Source: JAXGRD01 sp050946655
Lineage (GTDB): Bacteria; Bacillota; Clostridia; Peptostreptococcales; Anaerovoracaceae
Direction: 5' to 3'
Assembly: GCA_050946655.1 (NCBI GenBank)
Contig: JBMNVE010000002.1
Coordinates: forward strand, 6,457-70,456
DNA: 64,000 nucleotides
Part shown: positions 32,321-39,644 of the stretch, one piece after another
Layout of the letters: each line of letters opens with the position of its first letter
How positions within the stretch are numbered: position 1 is the stretch's first letter
Made by a program: the position numbers and the translations under genes
Notes under the pieces: model-generated
What the model saw: the letters and a program-made list of their open reading frames with translations, nothing else
Told to the model about the DNA's origin: nothing
The model's database searches: none

Positions 32321-33514
32321 TTATGCCTTCTTGATGTTCAGAAGCTGTACCGCTTCAGGCAGCACCAACTTCGCATCGACTCTTTCCTTTGCAAGGAATC
32401 CTACCATTCCGTTGCCTGCGAAGAGTTCCTTCAGTTCCTGGAAGGAACGAACTCCACGGTCACCGATGTTGTAGTAGGAGAAGTCACCAAAGGCCATGCA
32501 AGGTTTACCCGCTTCAATAGTCGGAGCAAACGGAGAGGTGTATGCCTTGAATCCGAGGATTCTATCAGGCTCGTTCTCACTGTAGGAAGGCTGCCAGATA
32601 TATGCACCGTTGAGGTCCTTCAGCTTTCTGATTTCAGCCATCGTCTGGTCATTCAAGATAAAGCATGCGTTCTTGCGATACGGTCTCTTCAGCTTGTAAA
32701 CCAGGTTGATGATATCATCGCTTGCAATGGTACCGGCCGCAGTATCAACTGTACTCTTCGCCGCAAGTGCCGCAGTGAATACTCCGGTAGGCCTACCCTT
32801 ACCATCACCGTTCAGGAAGGCATCCTCTTCCGCATTGGAAAGCGCCATACCAAACTGCTCAATGATGTAATTTTCAAGCTTGAATGCGTTGTCGTAGAGC
32901 AGTTCCTCAGTTACCTTGATGGCAACGTGAAGTTTGTGAGCATCAAGAATAATCTGGTCGAAGGTTGCATCTCCGAAAGTCAAAGCCTTACCCTCTTCAA
33001 CCCAGGATGCCGCAGGCTTTGTCGCTGCGATGTTAATCTTATGCTCACCGCTTGTGGTGATAGTGGTACCAAGCATACGCATGACATTTTCTTCGTTCAG
33101 AATGTCAATAATCCTAGTGTCGTACTCTTCCGGAACAAGATAGCCACCATTAGGGTCAATGCCTTCCATAAGGTCGTTACTAATCTGACGGAAGTTTGTA
33201 CGGAACGCCTGTAGCATTCCTTCCCTGTATCCATTGGATGCCCTTCCTTTCTTTTCCGGTTCATTCAACCCCTTACTCGGTTTTCCCTTGATGGCTTCGG
33301 TTGTCGGTTTTTTAAGTTCCGCATCCATCGCCTCCATAGCCTGCAGTCTTTCGATTTCCTTACTGAAATCTTTGACCTTGGCTTCCATCTCGGCATACAC
33401 CTTTGCATCTTCCTCGGAAAGAAGACCGTCAGCGTCAGCCTTTGTTTCCACGAATGCCTTTGCAGCATCCCATGCTTTACTTCTCTTTTCCATCATTTCC
33501 ATAGTCGTATTCAT
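32321..33514 (-). CDS. HK97-fold major capsid protein
   Basis: About 397 residues. The N-terminal 110 residues are a charged coiled coil (delta scaffold domain) ending in a basic stretch suited to cleavage by the prohead protease; the rest has N-G-G-Y-L-V-P-E-E near 130 and D-A-F-L-N-G-D-G-K-G-R-P-T-G-V-F near 235, classic for the HK97 capsid family. GGAGGT lies 7 bases before the ATG at 33514. Confidence 0.93.
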   Translation of the reverse strand: MNTTMEMMEKRSKAWDAAKAFVETKADADGLLSEEDAKVYAEMEAKVKDFSKEIERLQAMEAMDAELKKPTTEAIKGKPSKGLNEPEKKGRASNGYREGMLQAFRTNFRQISNDLMEGIDPNGGYLVPEEYDTRIIDILNEENVMRMLGTTITTSGEHKINIAATKPAASWVEEGKALTFGDATFDQIILDAHKLHVAIKVTEELLYDNAFKLENYIIEQFGMALSNAEEDAFLNGDGKGRPTGVFTAALAAKSTVDTAAGTIASDDIINLVYKLKRPYRKNACFILNDQTMAEIRKLKDLNGAYIWQPSYSENEPDRILGFKAYTSPFAPTIEAGKPCMAFGDFSYYNIGDRGVRSFQELKELFAGNGMVGFLAKERVDAKLVLPEAVQLLNIKKA

Positions 33515-33519
33515 GTGAA

Positions 33520-34266
33520 TTACCTCCAATTCTTAATGAGTTCTAGCCGATCAAAAAGCTGACCAGCACTTACTTTGGTTTCAGCGGATACTTCTTTAGG
33601 CTTGACCTTGCACTTTCTGGCAATCTGCTCCATCAGTGAATTGCTAACAACCACCGGGGAGTACATCATGCTAGGAGGAGCGAGTTCCTCATCCTTTGCA
33701 TCACGCTTTAAGATTTCATCGGCAAAGCCAAGCTCTACGGCTTTACCTGCATTCATCCACGTTTCCGAGTCCATGTAGTGAGACAGCTTTGCACGAGATA
33801 GTCCCGTCTTGATTTCATAGGCATTGATAATGGACTCCTTAACCTCGTTCAGCATTTCAATTGCCTTCTTCATCTCTGTACTGTCACCGAATGCCATCGT
33901 CATCGGATTGTGAATCATAATCATGGACACGGGGCTGACGTAAACCTTCGTTCCTGCCATCGCAATGACGGATGCTGCCGATGCGGCAAGGCCATCAATC
34001 TTCACGGTGACATCTCCCTTGTAGTCCATCATCATGTTGTAAATCTGTGCGGCAGCTACACAGTCACCGCCGGGAGAGTTGATCCAGATAGTTATGTCCC
34101 CTTCGTCACTAAACAGCTCCTCTTTAAAAAGAGCCGGTGTGATATCATCATCAAACCAGCTTTCTTCAGCGATTGTGCCGTTTAGGTACAGGGTTCTTTC
34201 CTGCCTCTCTTCCCCCGTTTCCTGATTCACTACCTTGTGGTTCTTCCACTTCCAAAACTTGTGCAT
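33520..34266 (-). CDS. ClpP-like prohead maturation protease
   Basis: About 248 residues. The ClpP fold is shown by W-I-N-S-P-G-G-D near residue 80, the serine site G-L-A-A-S-A-A-S-V near 110 and the His in M-I-M-I-H-N-P near 135. It trims the capsid delta domain and scaffold. AAAGGAGG precedes the ATG at 34266. The first 101 bp overlap the portal gene in another frame, an unusually long overlap. Confidence 0.9.
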   Translation of the reverse strand: MHKFWKWKNHKVVNQETGEERQERTLYLNGTIAEESWFDDDITPALFKEELFSDEGDITIWINSPGGDCVAAAQIYNMMMDYKGDVTVKIDGLAASAASVIAMAGTKVYVSPVSMIMIHNPMTMAFGDSTEMKKAIEMLNEVKESIINAYEIKTGLSRAKLSHYMDSETWMNAGKAVELGFADEILKRDAKDEELAPPSMMYSPVVVSNSLMEQIARKCKVKPKEVSAETKVSAGQLFDRLELIKNWR

Positions 34267-35521
34267 CAGAATCCTCCTTTCCGTCACTTGCACCCGCAGC
34301 AAATATTCCTGCGTCTTTGAGTTTCGTCATATTTCCATTGATGAGATATAAATCGCCGCCTTCTTCTTCCGGGATGCGGTCAAGATTCTCAAGCTCACGG
34401 ATATCGTTTGCACTCATCCATCCGTTCTGCCTTCCTATCGCATATCCATTCATACGGCTTTGATAATCCCCTCTAAGCAGTCCGTCTACATTGAACTTGA
34501 TGAAAAACTTCCCCTTCTCATCAGGTTTCAGTAAGGCGCGAGATAGGTTCTGCTCCCACCTGGAAACCCACGGATCAAGGGTGTACTTTACAAACTCAAG
34601 TGACTGCTGCTCAATATTAGAAAAGCTCGACTTATCCAGATCTCCAACCATGTGTGGAGGCACTCTGAATATGCGAGCTATTTCATTGATTTGAAATTTA
34701 CGAGTTTCAAGGAACTGTGCCTGTTCTGGGGAGATGGAAATCGGTGTGTACTTCATTCCCTCTTCCAAAACAGCGATCTTATTTGCATTCCTTGAACCTC
34801 CGAATGTCTGCTGCCAGCTATCACGAATCTTGGATGGATCTTTAATCGTTCCAGGGTGCTCCAATACTCCGCTTGGCGCAGCGCCGTTTTCAAAGAACTT
34901 GGCACCGTACTCCTCACAGGCAATCGCCATACCTATCGCATTCTTTGCCATAGCAATTGGCGAGTATCCAACAAGACCATCGAACCCAAGCCCTGGAATG
35001 TGTAAAACCTCCGTAGGTGCAAGTCTTACCTTGCTCCCCTTGTTTGTGGGTGCATCATCACTTGAGACCATGTATTCGTAATAAAGCTGTCCGTTTTCAT
35101 CACGGTCAACAGTCATTCTGTTTGGTATAAGCGGATAGAGTGCTGCTATCTCGCCCTTGCCGTTTCTAATAATTTGTGCGTAGGCATTTCCCCATAAAAG
35201 AAGATGCGTTTCCAAAGTTTCTCTGAAAACAAAGGAGGTCATCTCCGGGTTTGGCTCATCGTGAAGTAAGAAGTACAGCGGATGGTTCACCGCCTTTTCC
35301 TTACTCCCTTCATCACCATAGCTATAGACATGAAGTGGCAGGCTTGCCATTGCCTCGGATAATATCCTCACGCATGAATAAACAGCCGTCATCTGCATGG
35401 CCGACCGCTCATTTACAAACTTACCGCTTGATGTACCGCCCATGAAAAAGCTGTACGCACTTCCTGCTGTTCTGTTTTCCGGCTTATCCCTTGACTTAAA
35501 TAATCCGCTGAATATTCCCAT
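34166..35521 (-). CDS. Portal protein (HK97 family)
   Basis: About 451 residues from M-G-I-F-S-G-L-F. The phage-portal core is visible: A-V-Y-S-C-V-R-I-L-S-E near 50, L-L-W-G-N-A-Y-A-Q-I near 105, and I-F-R-V-P-P-H-M-V-G near 285. Twelve copies form the DNA channel. The C-terminal 35 residues are Glu/Gly-rich and lie over the protease start. GGAGG precedes the ATG at 35521. Confidence 0.92.
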   Translation of the reverse strand: MGIFSGLFKSRDKPENRTAGSAYSFFMGGTSSGKFVNERSAMQMTAVYSCVRILSEAMASLPLHVYSYGDEGSKEKAVNHPLYFLLHDEPNPEMTSFVFRETLETHLLLWGNAYAQIIRNGKGEIAALYPLIPNRMTVDRDENGQLYYEYMVSSDDAPTNKGSKVRLAPTEVLHIPGLGFDGLVGYSPIAMAKNAIGMAIACEEYGAKFFENGAAPSGVLEHPGTIKDPSKIRDSWQQTFGGSRNANKIAVLEEGMKYTPISISPEQAQFLETRKFQINEIARIFRVPPHMVGDLDKSSFSNIEQQSLEFVKYTLDPWVSRWEQNLSRALLKPDEKGKFFIKFNVDGLLRGDYQSRMNGYAIGRQNGWMSANDIRELENLDRIPEEEGGDLYLINGNMTKLKDAGIFAAGASDGKEDSDAQVLEVEEPQGSESGNGGREAGKNPVPKRHNR

Positions 35522-35576
35522 GTGTGTTCCTCCATTAAAAAAGCACCCCTTGCGAGATGCCTTAAGTTTGTAGTAG

Positions 35577-35759
35577 CTATTTTTCTTCTGCTGCTTGTGC
35601 AAGGATTCTTCCGATTCCTAGCACATGGTCTGCGAGAACTTCAGCTGCATGGATGAGGTTAGGATCACTTGCTCCATCCGCCATCCATAGCACACTTTTA
35701 ATTGCTTTCGCATCCGATATTAAATCCGCTGATAGTTCTAACATTCTCTCCTTTGTCAT
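35577..35759 (-). CDS. Small phage protein of unknown function
   Basis: 60 residues, helical (M-T-K-E-R-M-L-E-L-S-A-D start). AAGGAG lies six bases before the ATG, so it is a real gene. It lies between large terminase and portal. Not recognised. Confidence 0.6.
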   Translation of the reverse strand: MTKERMLELSADLISDAKAIKSVLWMADGASDPNLIHAAEVLADHVLGIGRILAQAAEEK

Positions 35760-35779
35760 GATCTGCTCCTTCTTTTTCC

Positions 35780-35840
35780 AAAATAACGGAGCAATATAGT
35801 AACACCAGGTCTATATGAAAACCATAGCCTGTATGTACAG
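35780..35840 (-). promoter_or_regulatory. Possible promoter of the head-tail operon with CTGTA palindrome
   Basis: On the minus strand TTTTCA, 17 bp and TATATT precede the small gene and the portal-capsid-tail operon. Just upstream, 35829-35840 is the palindrome CTGTA-CA-TACAG (minus-strand reading), a possible operator. Confidence 0.4.
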
Positions 35841-35863
35841 TTTTTACTTTTAGTTCAAGTTTT

Positions 35864-37453
35864 CTAAAAAACAATTAACCCGCGGTCTTCATAGACCGAT
35901 TCTCTGTTGTCGGCACCGCAGCGAATGGCACGGTCAAGTCCCATGATAGTGGCTACCGCGCCGTCTATCTTCTCTGTGGATTTTTCCTTGTCTGCCTTAA
36001 TGTTTCCAGCCGGATCTTTTCTGACATAGATGTTATCCATCATCCATCGTAGAACCGGATTCCCGCCGTGAGCGATCTTGCCCTCCAGGGTCAGTTTCAT
36101 GAGTTCCTTTGTCGGTGGACTCATATCCTTAAAGCCTTGTCCGAATGGCACGACCGTGAAACCCATGCCTTCTAGATTTTGCACCATTTGTACTGCGCCC
36201 CATCTATCAAAGGCAATCTCACGAATGTTGAACCTCTCCCCCAGACTTTCAATGAACTTCTCAATAAAGCCGTAGTGGATGACATTTCCTTCGGTTGTGA
36301 ATATCTGTCCTTGTTTTTCCCACACATCGTATGGCACATGGTCTCGCCTTACTCTTAAGTCCAGGCTCTCTTCCGGTATCCAAAAGTACGGTAGCACTTG
36401 GAACTTATCCTCTTCGTCAAGTGGTGGGAAGACAAGTACGAAGGCCGTGATGTCTGTGGAAGACGACAGGTCAAGACCACCGTAGCAGACTCTTCCTTCC
36501 AGGCTCTCTTCATCCACAGGAAAACCGCATGCATCCCACTTGTCCATTGGCATCCAGCGTACCGTCTGTTTCACCCACTGGTTCAGTCTTAGCTGTCTGA
36601 ATGTATTCTCTTCTGCCGGATTATCCATTGCAGCTTTACAAGCCTCCGCTACTGATTCTTCCTTTATGGTTTCTCCCATAGAGGGATTTGCCTTCTTCCA
36701 CACATTAGGGTCTGTCCAGTCATCGTCCATATCCGCCCCATATATTACAGGGTAGAATGTGGGATCGATTTTCTTTCCTTCAATAACATCAACCGCCTTC
36801 TGATGAAGTTCGTAGCAAAAGGAGTTGATGTCATTTCCTGCCGTTGTGATAAGAAAGTACAGCGGCTGCTCTCTCGCATCACCCGATCCCTTTGTAAGTA
36901 CATCGTAGAGTTTTCTGTTTGGCTGAACATGGACTTCATCAAGAACCAGTCCCGACACATTGAGTCCATGCTTTGTACCAACTTCTGCAGAAAGCACCTG
37001 GTAAAAGCCATCGTTTCTGAAGTTCTTTATCTGCTTTCCTGCCTCCAGTATCTTTGACCTCTTATATAAAGTCGGGTTCTTCTTTACCATCTTTGCGGCT
37101 ACATCAAATACGATCTTAGCCTGGTTTCTGTCAGCCGCCGCCCCGTACACCTCCGGTGATGCCTCACCGTCTGCAAAGAGAAGGTATAAAGCGACCGCTG
37201 CCGCAAGTTCGCTCTTGCCCTGCTTCTTTGGTATTTCAATGTAAACTGTTTTGAACTGTCTGTTGCCATCTTCCTTTATGGTTCCGAAGACATCTCGGAT
37301 GATTTCCTTCTGCCACGGGAGTAAGAGAAATGGTTCTCCATCCCACTTCCCCTTCGTGTGCTGAAGGCATTCGATGAAGGCAACAGCATGCTCGGCTCGT
37401 TCTTTGTCATAATACGAATCCGCCGCCATAAATCTAGACGGACTGTGCTCCAT
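35864..37453 (-). CDS. Terminase large subunit
   Basis: About 529 residues from M-E-H-S-P-S-R-F. The ATPase half has the deviant Walker A P-K-K-Q-G-K-S near residue 80 and Walker B L-V-L-D-E-V-H near 170; the nuclease half has G-G-L-D-L-S-S-S-T-D near 330 and a final acidic D-G-A-V-A near 505. It cuts and pumps DNA into the prohead. The ATG lies inside a 43-codon upstream gene. The small subunit lies 6 kb upstream, separated by methylation genes. Confidence 0.93.
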   Translation of the reverse strand: MEHSPSRFMAADSYYDKERAEHAVAFIECLQHTKGKWDGEPFLLLPWQKEIIRDVFGTIKEDGNRQFKTVYIEIPKKQGKSELAAAVALYLLFADGEASPEVYGAAADRNQAKIVFDVAAKMVKKNPTLYKRSKILEAGKQIKNFRNDGFYQVLSAEVGTKHGLNVSGLVLDEVHVQPNRKLYDVLTKGSGDAREQPLYFLITTAGNDINSFCYELHQKAVDVIEGKKIDPTFYPVIYGADMDDDWTDPNVWKKANPSMGETIKEESVAEACKAAMDNPAEENTFRQLRLNQWVKQTVRWMPMDKWDACGFPVDEESLEGRVCYGGLDLSSSTDITAFVLVFPPLDEEDKFQVLPYFWIPEESLDLRVRRDHVPYDVWEKQGQIFTTEGNVIHYGFIEKFIESLGERFNIREIAFDRWGAVQMVQNLEGMGFTVVPFGQGFKDMSPPTKELMKLTLEGKIAHGGNPVLRWMMDNIYVRKDPAGNIKADKEKSTEKIDGAVATIMGLDRAIRCGADNRESVYEDRGLIVF

Positions 37454-37565
37454 CTTCCTCACCCTCCTCGCCTGTCTCCTCATCCTCGTCTATGGGTATC
37501 AGCCACGATGGGTCTGCCACCATAGCGTCATAAGGAAGTTCATTTCTATCAATCAAAAATTTCAT
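37434..37565 (-). CDS. Small acidic protein (43 aa) overlapping the terminase start
   Basis: A 43-residue reading frame, M-K-F-L-I-D-R-N-E-L-P-Y start and very acidic second half (D-E-D-E-E-T-G-E-E-G-E-E-D-G). GGGAGG stands 4-5 bases before the ATG and nothing else occupies 37454-37565, which makes it very likely translated and coupled to the terminase gene, whose start it covers by 20 bp. Function unknown. Confidence 0.65.
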   Translation of the reverse strand: MKFLIDRNELPYDAMVADPSWLIPIDEDEETGEEGEEDGAQSV

Positions 37566-37575
37566 AAGTCCTCCC

Positions 37576-37599
37576 AATAAAAAAAGACCTTATAGGCCT
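37576..37599 (-). terminator. Hairpin with T-run upstream of the 43-aa gene
   Basis: AGGCCT-ATA-AGGTCT followed by T7 on the minus strand. It would end the accessory (methylation) transcript before the terminase, or act as an attenuator. Confidence 0.55.
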
Positions 37600-37650
37600 C
37601 CTACGACAAACAGCCCCTTGAGGGCTATCTGCCTTTTGTTTCCTTTCGCT

Positions 37651-37893
37651 TTAGTTGTAATCGTTCAGCAGGATACAGAGGGCGAGGTTAGCCACCTCCG
37701 TCTCCTCTTTGACATCCCAACCTCTATCGTAGTTCAGGATGACTTTCTCTCCTTGCTTTACCATCAGCTTGGAAATGCGTCCTTCGTTTATTCCAAACTC
37801 CGAGCCTTCTTCATAGTGCTTGACCCAGTAATGAACAATTACCAGCTTTTCCTGTCCCTTGACCGGAATTCCAATGGTACCTTCTCTCCACAT
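37651..37893 (-). CDS. Small phage protein of unknown function (DUF-type)
   Basis: 80 residues, beta-rich (I-P-V-K-G-Q-E-K-L-V-I-V-H-Y-W-V-K-H-Y) with G-S-E-F-G-I-N-E-G-R-I-S-K-L. AAAGGAG precedes the ATG. Proteins of this look are common in clostridial phage accessory blocks, but no function is known to me. Confidence 0.6.
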   Translation of the reverse strand: MWREGTIGIPVKGQEKLVIVHYWVKHYEEGSEFGINEGRISKLMVKQGEKVILNYDRGWDVKEETEVANLALCILLNDYN

Positions 37894-37911
37894 AGTGCTT
37901 GCTCCTTTCCT

Positions 37912-38274
37912 TTAGCAGATGCTCATCTTGAATGCTGGGAGGATTTCCTTTTCTCTCGTTTCCCAGTCGGTATAGGTTGCCTTGACCTCGGTTAAGCCTT
38001 CCAGTTTGCAGCCTCTTTTTTCAAACTCGGCAATCGTTGTGATAAGTCCGGAAAAGGTGCTTGAAATTGTGAACTCTGTGATTCCGTATTTCTTGCAATC
38101 CTCAATGATCGGTTCAATGTCCCTGTCCCAAATGACCTCTGTGAAGTTCGGCAGGTCGTTTCCTGCCTGTAAGGCTTGGTAGTAGGCTGCCAAAAGCGTG
38201 AAGTTCATTCCCGCCTCTTTCGGCTTCAGGTTCTCATTGATGGCTTTGTCAAATTCTGCGATTCTCTTTAACAT
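37912..38274 (-). CDS. Phage accessory protein of unknown function
   Basis: About 120 residues from M-L-K-R-I-A-E-F-D-K-A-I; contains I-T-E-F-T-I-S-S-T-F-S-G-L near 75 and V-K-A-T-Y near 100. Not recognised beyond a DUF-type phage protein. AAGGAGGT lies before the ATG at 38274; the ORF open further upstream only reads through the promoter repeat at 38301-38346. Confidence 0.6.
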   Translation of the reverse strand: MLKRIAEFDKAINENLKPKEAGMNFTLLAAYYQALQAGNDLPNFTEVIWDRDIEPIIEDCKKYGITEFTISSTFSGLITTIAEFEKRGCKLEGLTEVKATYTDWETREKEILPAFKMSIC

Positions 38275-38300
38275 GGTTTGTACCTCCTTGTGATGTGTTC

Positions 38301-38346
38301 TTTTGGTATGTACATATATCACTCTAAAGGCACATAATAGCAAGCT
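38301..38346 (-). promoter_or_regulatory. Repeated promoter-like sequence, copy 1
   Basis: On minus: TAGCTTGCTATT, then GCCTTTAGAGTGA, then TATATGTACATACC. It is almost identical to the sequence at 39597-39642. Both copies sit 25-30 bases before a ribosome site, contain the palindrome TATGTACATA and end in an A-rich stretch, as expected of a duplicated promoter with an operator. Confidence 0.6.
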
Positions 38347-38367
38347 ATATTTTCAGATAATGTAGTT

Positions 38368-38547
38368 TTATTTTTCGTCACCGTACATGATGAAATTCAC
38401 ATACTCTTTCTTGTTGTCCTCAATCCAGTTGACCAGTTCGTAGAGGTTCATCTCGTAGGCAATCCGCTGAACGGCAACCGTGTCAAACATATTGGTTTTC
38501 CCTGTGTCTCTGACCTCAAGAATCTGATCTCTTATAATGCTATCCAT
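38368..38547 (-). CDS. DUF5049-like small protein
   Basis: About 59 residues from M-D-S-I-I-R-D-Q-I-L; the core D-T-G-K-T-N-M-F-D-T-V-A-V-Q-R-I-A matches the DUF5049 pattern found in phages and conjugative elements. Function unknown. GAGGAGG precedes the ATG at 38547. It overlaps no neighbour but is 2 bp from the DUF4314 gene stop. Confidence 0.75.
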   Translation of the reverse strand: MDSIIRDQILEVRDTGKTNMFDTVAVQRIAYEMNLYELVNWIEDNKKEYVNFIMYGDEK

Positions 38548-38549
38548 CA

Positions 38550-38942
38550 CTATTCCTCCTCGTCTGTGCATTCCGAAAGGCCACTCATGATTTCGGTATA
38601 GATCTTTGTGTATCGGCTCTGCTCACTTCCTTCGGTGGCAGTCATTGCCTCGAGGAAGAACGCTGCCGCATCTTTTCTGTCATCCCATACCTGTCTTTCC
38701 CCGTAGCAAACCGTCACTACCGAATCCAGCTTTCTGCAGGAGTCTTCTCCGTAGGCAACCGACAGCCCGGAGCCGTTGTCCCATTTGACCATGATGGAGG
38801 CAATATCATCTACCCCCGTCACAGTCCCTCTTGTTCCAATGGGTGGAGCTTGCATGTCTTCCATATGCGTGAGTTCCACACGGCACCCTCTCGGGTATGC
38901 CTTTCTTACCCTCTCCACTACTTCTCTACTCGGAAATCTCAT
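38550..38942 (-). CDS. DUF4314-like protein
   Basis: About 130 residues from M-R-F-P-S-R-E; the first 70 residues (Y-P-R-G-C-R-V-E-L, P-P-I-G-T-R-G-T-V-T-G-V-D-D, M-V-K-W-D-N-G-S) form the SH3-like DUF4314 domain, often next to DUF5049 in such elements. GGGAGGTG precedes the ATG at 38942. Role unknown. Confidence 0.72.
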   Translation of the reverse strand: MRFPSREVVERVRKAYPRGCRVELTHMEDMQAPPIGTRGTVTGVDDIASIMVKWDNGSGLSVAYGEDSCRKLDSVVTVCYGERQVWDDRKDAAAFFLEAMTATEGSEQSRYTKIYTEIMSGLSECTDEEE

Positions 38943-39570
38943 TCTTTGCACCTCCCTTAAATGCGGATGAACCTGTGAAGTTCTTAAGCAGGATTTTTCT
39001 GTCCGTCTTGTACTCGTCCCCGATGAAGCCAAGTCGTAGAAGGAAACATCTGAATGCGTACTTCTCATTTTCCACAGGCTTTTCTTTTGCCGTGATTCGC
39101 TTGCTTTCTTTGGCCATCCTTACAAGGGCTGACACGAAGTTCATATAGGCTTTCGTCTCTTCTGGAGAAAGGCCACCCTTGAACCAATCGAACTCAAGCT
39201 TACCATCGCTTTCCCCGACCATGAGGCTGTCTGCTCCGAGTGCCTTTCGGATAAGGCTTGCCTTTGACTCGATGAGTGACTCAAGCCTTGAAATGGCATC
39301 TCCGTCAATCCCGTCCATGCCGATCTGAATGTTCAGACCGTACTCGGTAGCCTCCGCCTCGTAGCCTTGCTCAAGCAGGTGTTCAGCGAGCTCTTCAAGG
39401 GCATTCTCATCCTTGCAGGTGATGTTGCCTTCCTTGTCGATGATGAAGTTGTCCACCACGTATTCAAAGCCCGGTGCTCTTTTGTAGACGGCTTTCATCT
39501 TTGCGAATTGCTCGACTGCCTCGACCAGTTCTTTGCGTTCGTTTCCTTTTTTGTTATAACGTAGTTCCAT
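38926..39570 (-). CDS. Phage 'virulence protein'-type accessory protein
   Basis: About 214 residues from M-E-L-R-Y-N-K-K-G; pattern N-E-R-K-E-L-V-E-A-V, A-P-G-F-E-Y-V-V-D-N-F-I-I-D-K-E-G and E-L-A-E-H-L-L-E-Q-G-Y matches a family commonly labelled virulence-associated in phages and integrative elements, without known activity. AAAAGGAGGT precedes the ATG. It is the first gene behind promoter repeat copy 2. Confidence 0.65.
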   Translation of the reverse strand: MELRYNKKGNERKELVEAVEQFAKMKAVYKRAPGFEYVVDNFIIDKEGNITCKDENALEELAEHLLEQGYEAEATEYGLNIQIGMDGIDGDAISRLESLIESKASLIRKALGADSLMVGESDGKLEFDWFKGGLSPEETKAYMNFVSALVRMAKESKRITAKEKPVENEKYAFRCFLLRLGFIGDEYKTDRKILLKNFTGSSAFKGGAKNEISE

Positions 39571-39596
39571 GCTTACCTCCTTTTTGTGTAAGTGAT

Positions 39597-39642
39597 TTTT
39601 GGTATGTACATATATCACTCTAAAGGCTGTAAATAGCAAGCT
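39597..39642 (-). promoter_or_regulatory. Repeated promoter-like sequence, copy 2
   Basis: On minus: TAGCTTGCTATT, ACAGCCTTTAGAGTGA, TATATGTACATACC, lying between the C5-methyltransferase stop and the next gene. Nearly identical to 38301-38346, which suggests duplication of a promoter rather than chance. Confidence 0.6.
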
Positions 39643-39644
39643 AT

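Noticed and set aside
38275..38343. N-terminal extension of the 120-aa accessory protein into the promoter repeat
   Set aside because: The same extension occurs before another, unrelated gene, because both read through the duplicated promoter; clear ribosome sites lie further in.
38943..39068. N-terminal extension of the DUF4314 gene
   Set aside because: It runs over the preceding gene's coding sequence; GGGAGGTG fixes the start at 38942.
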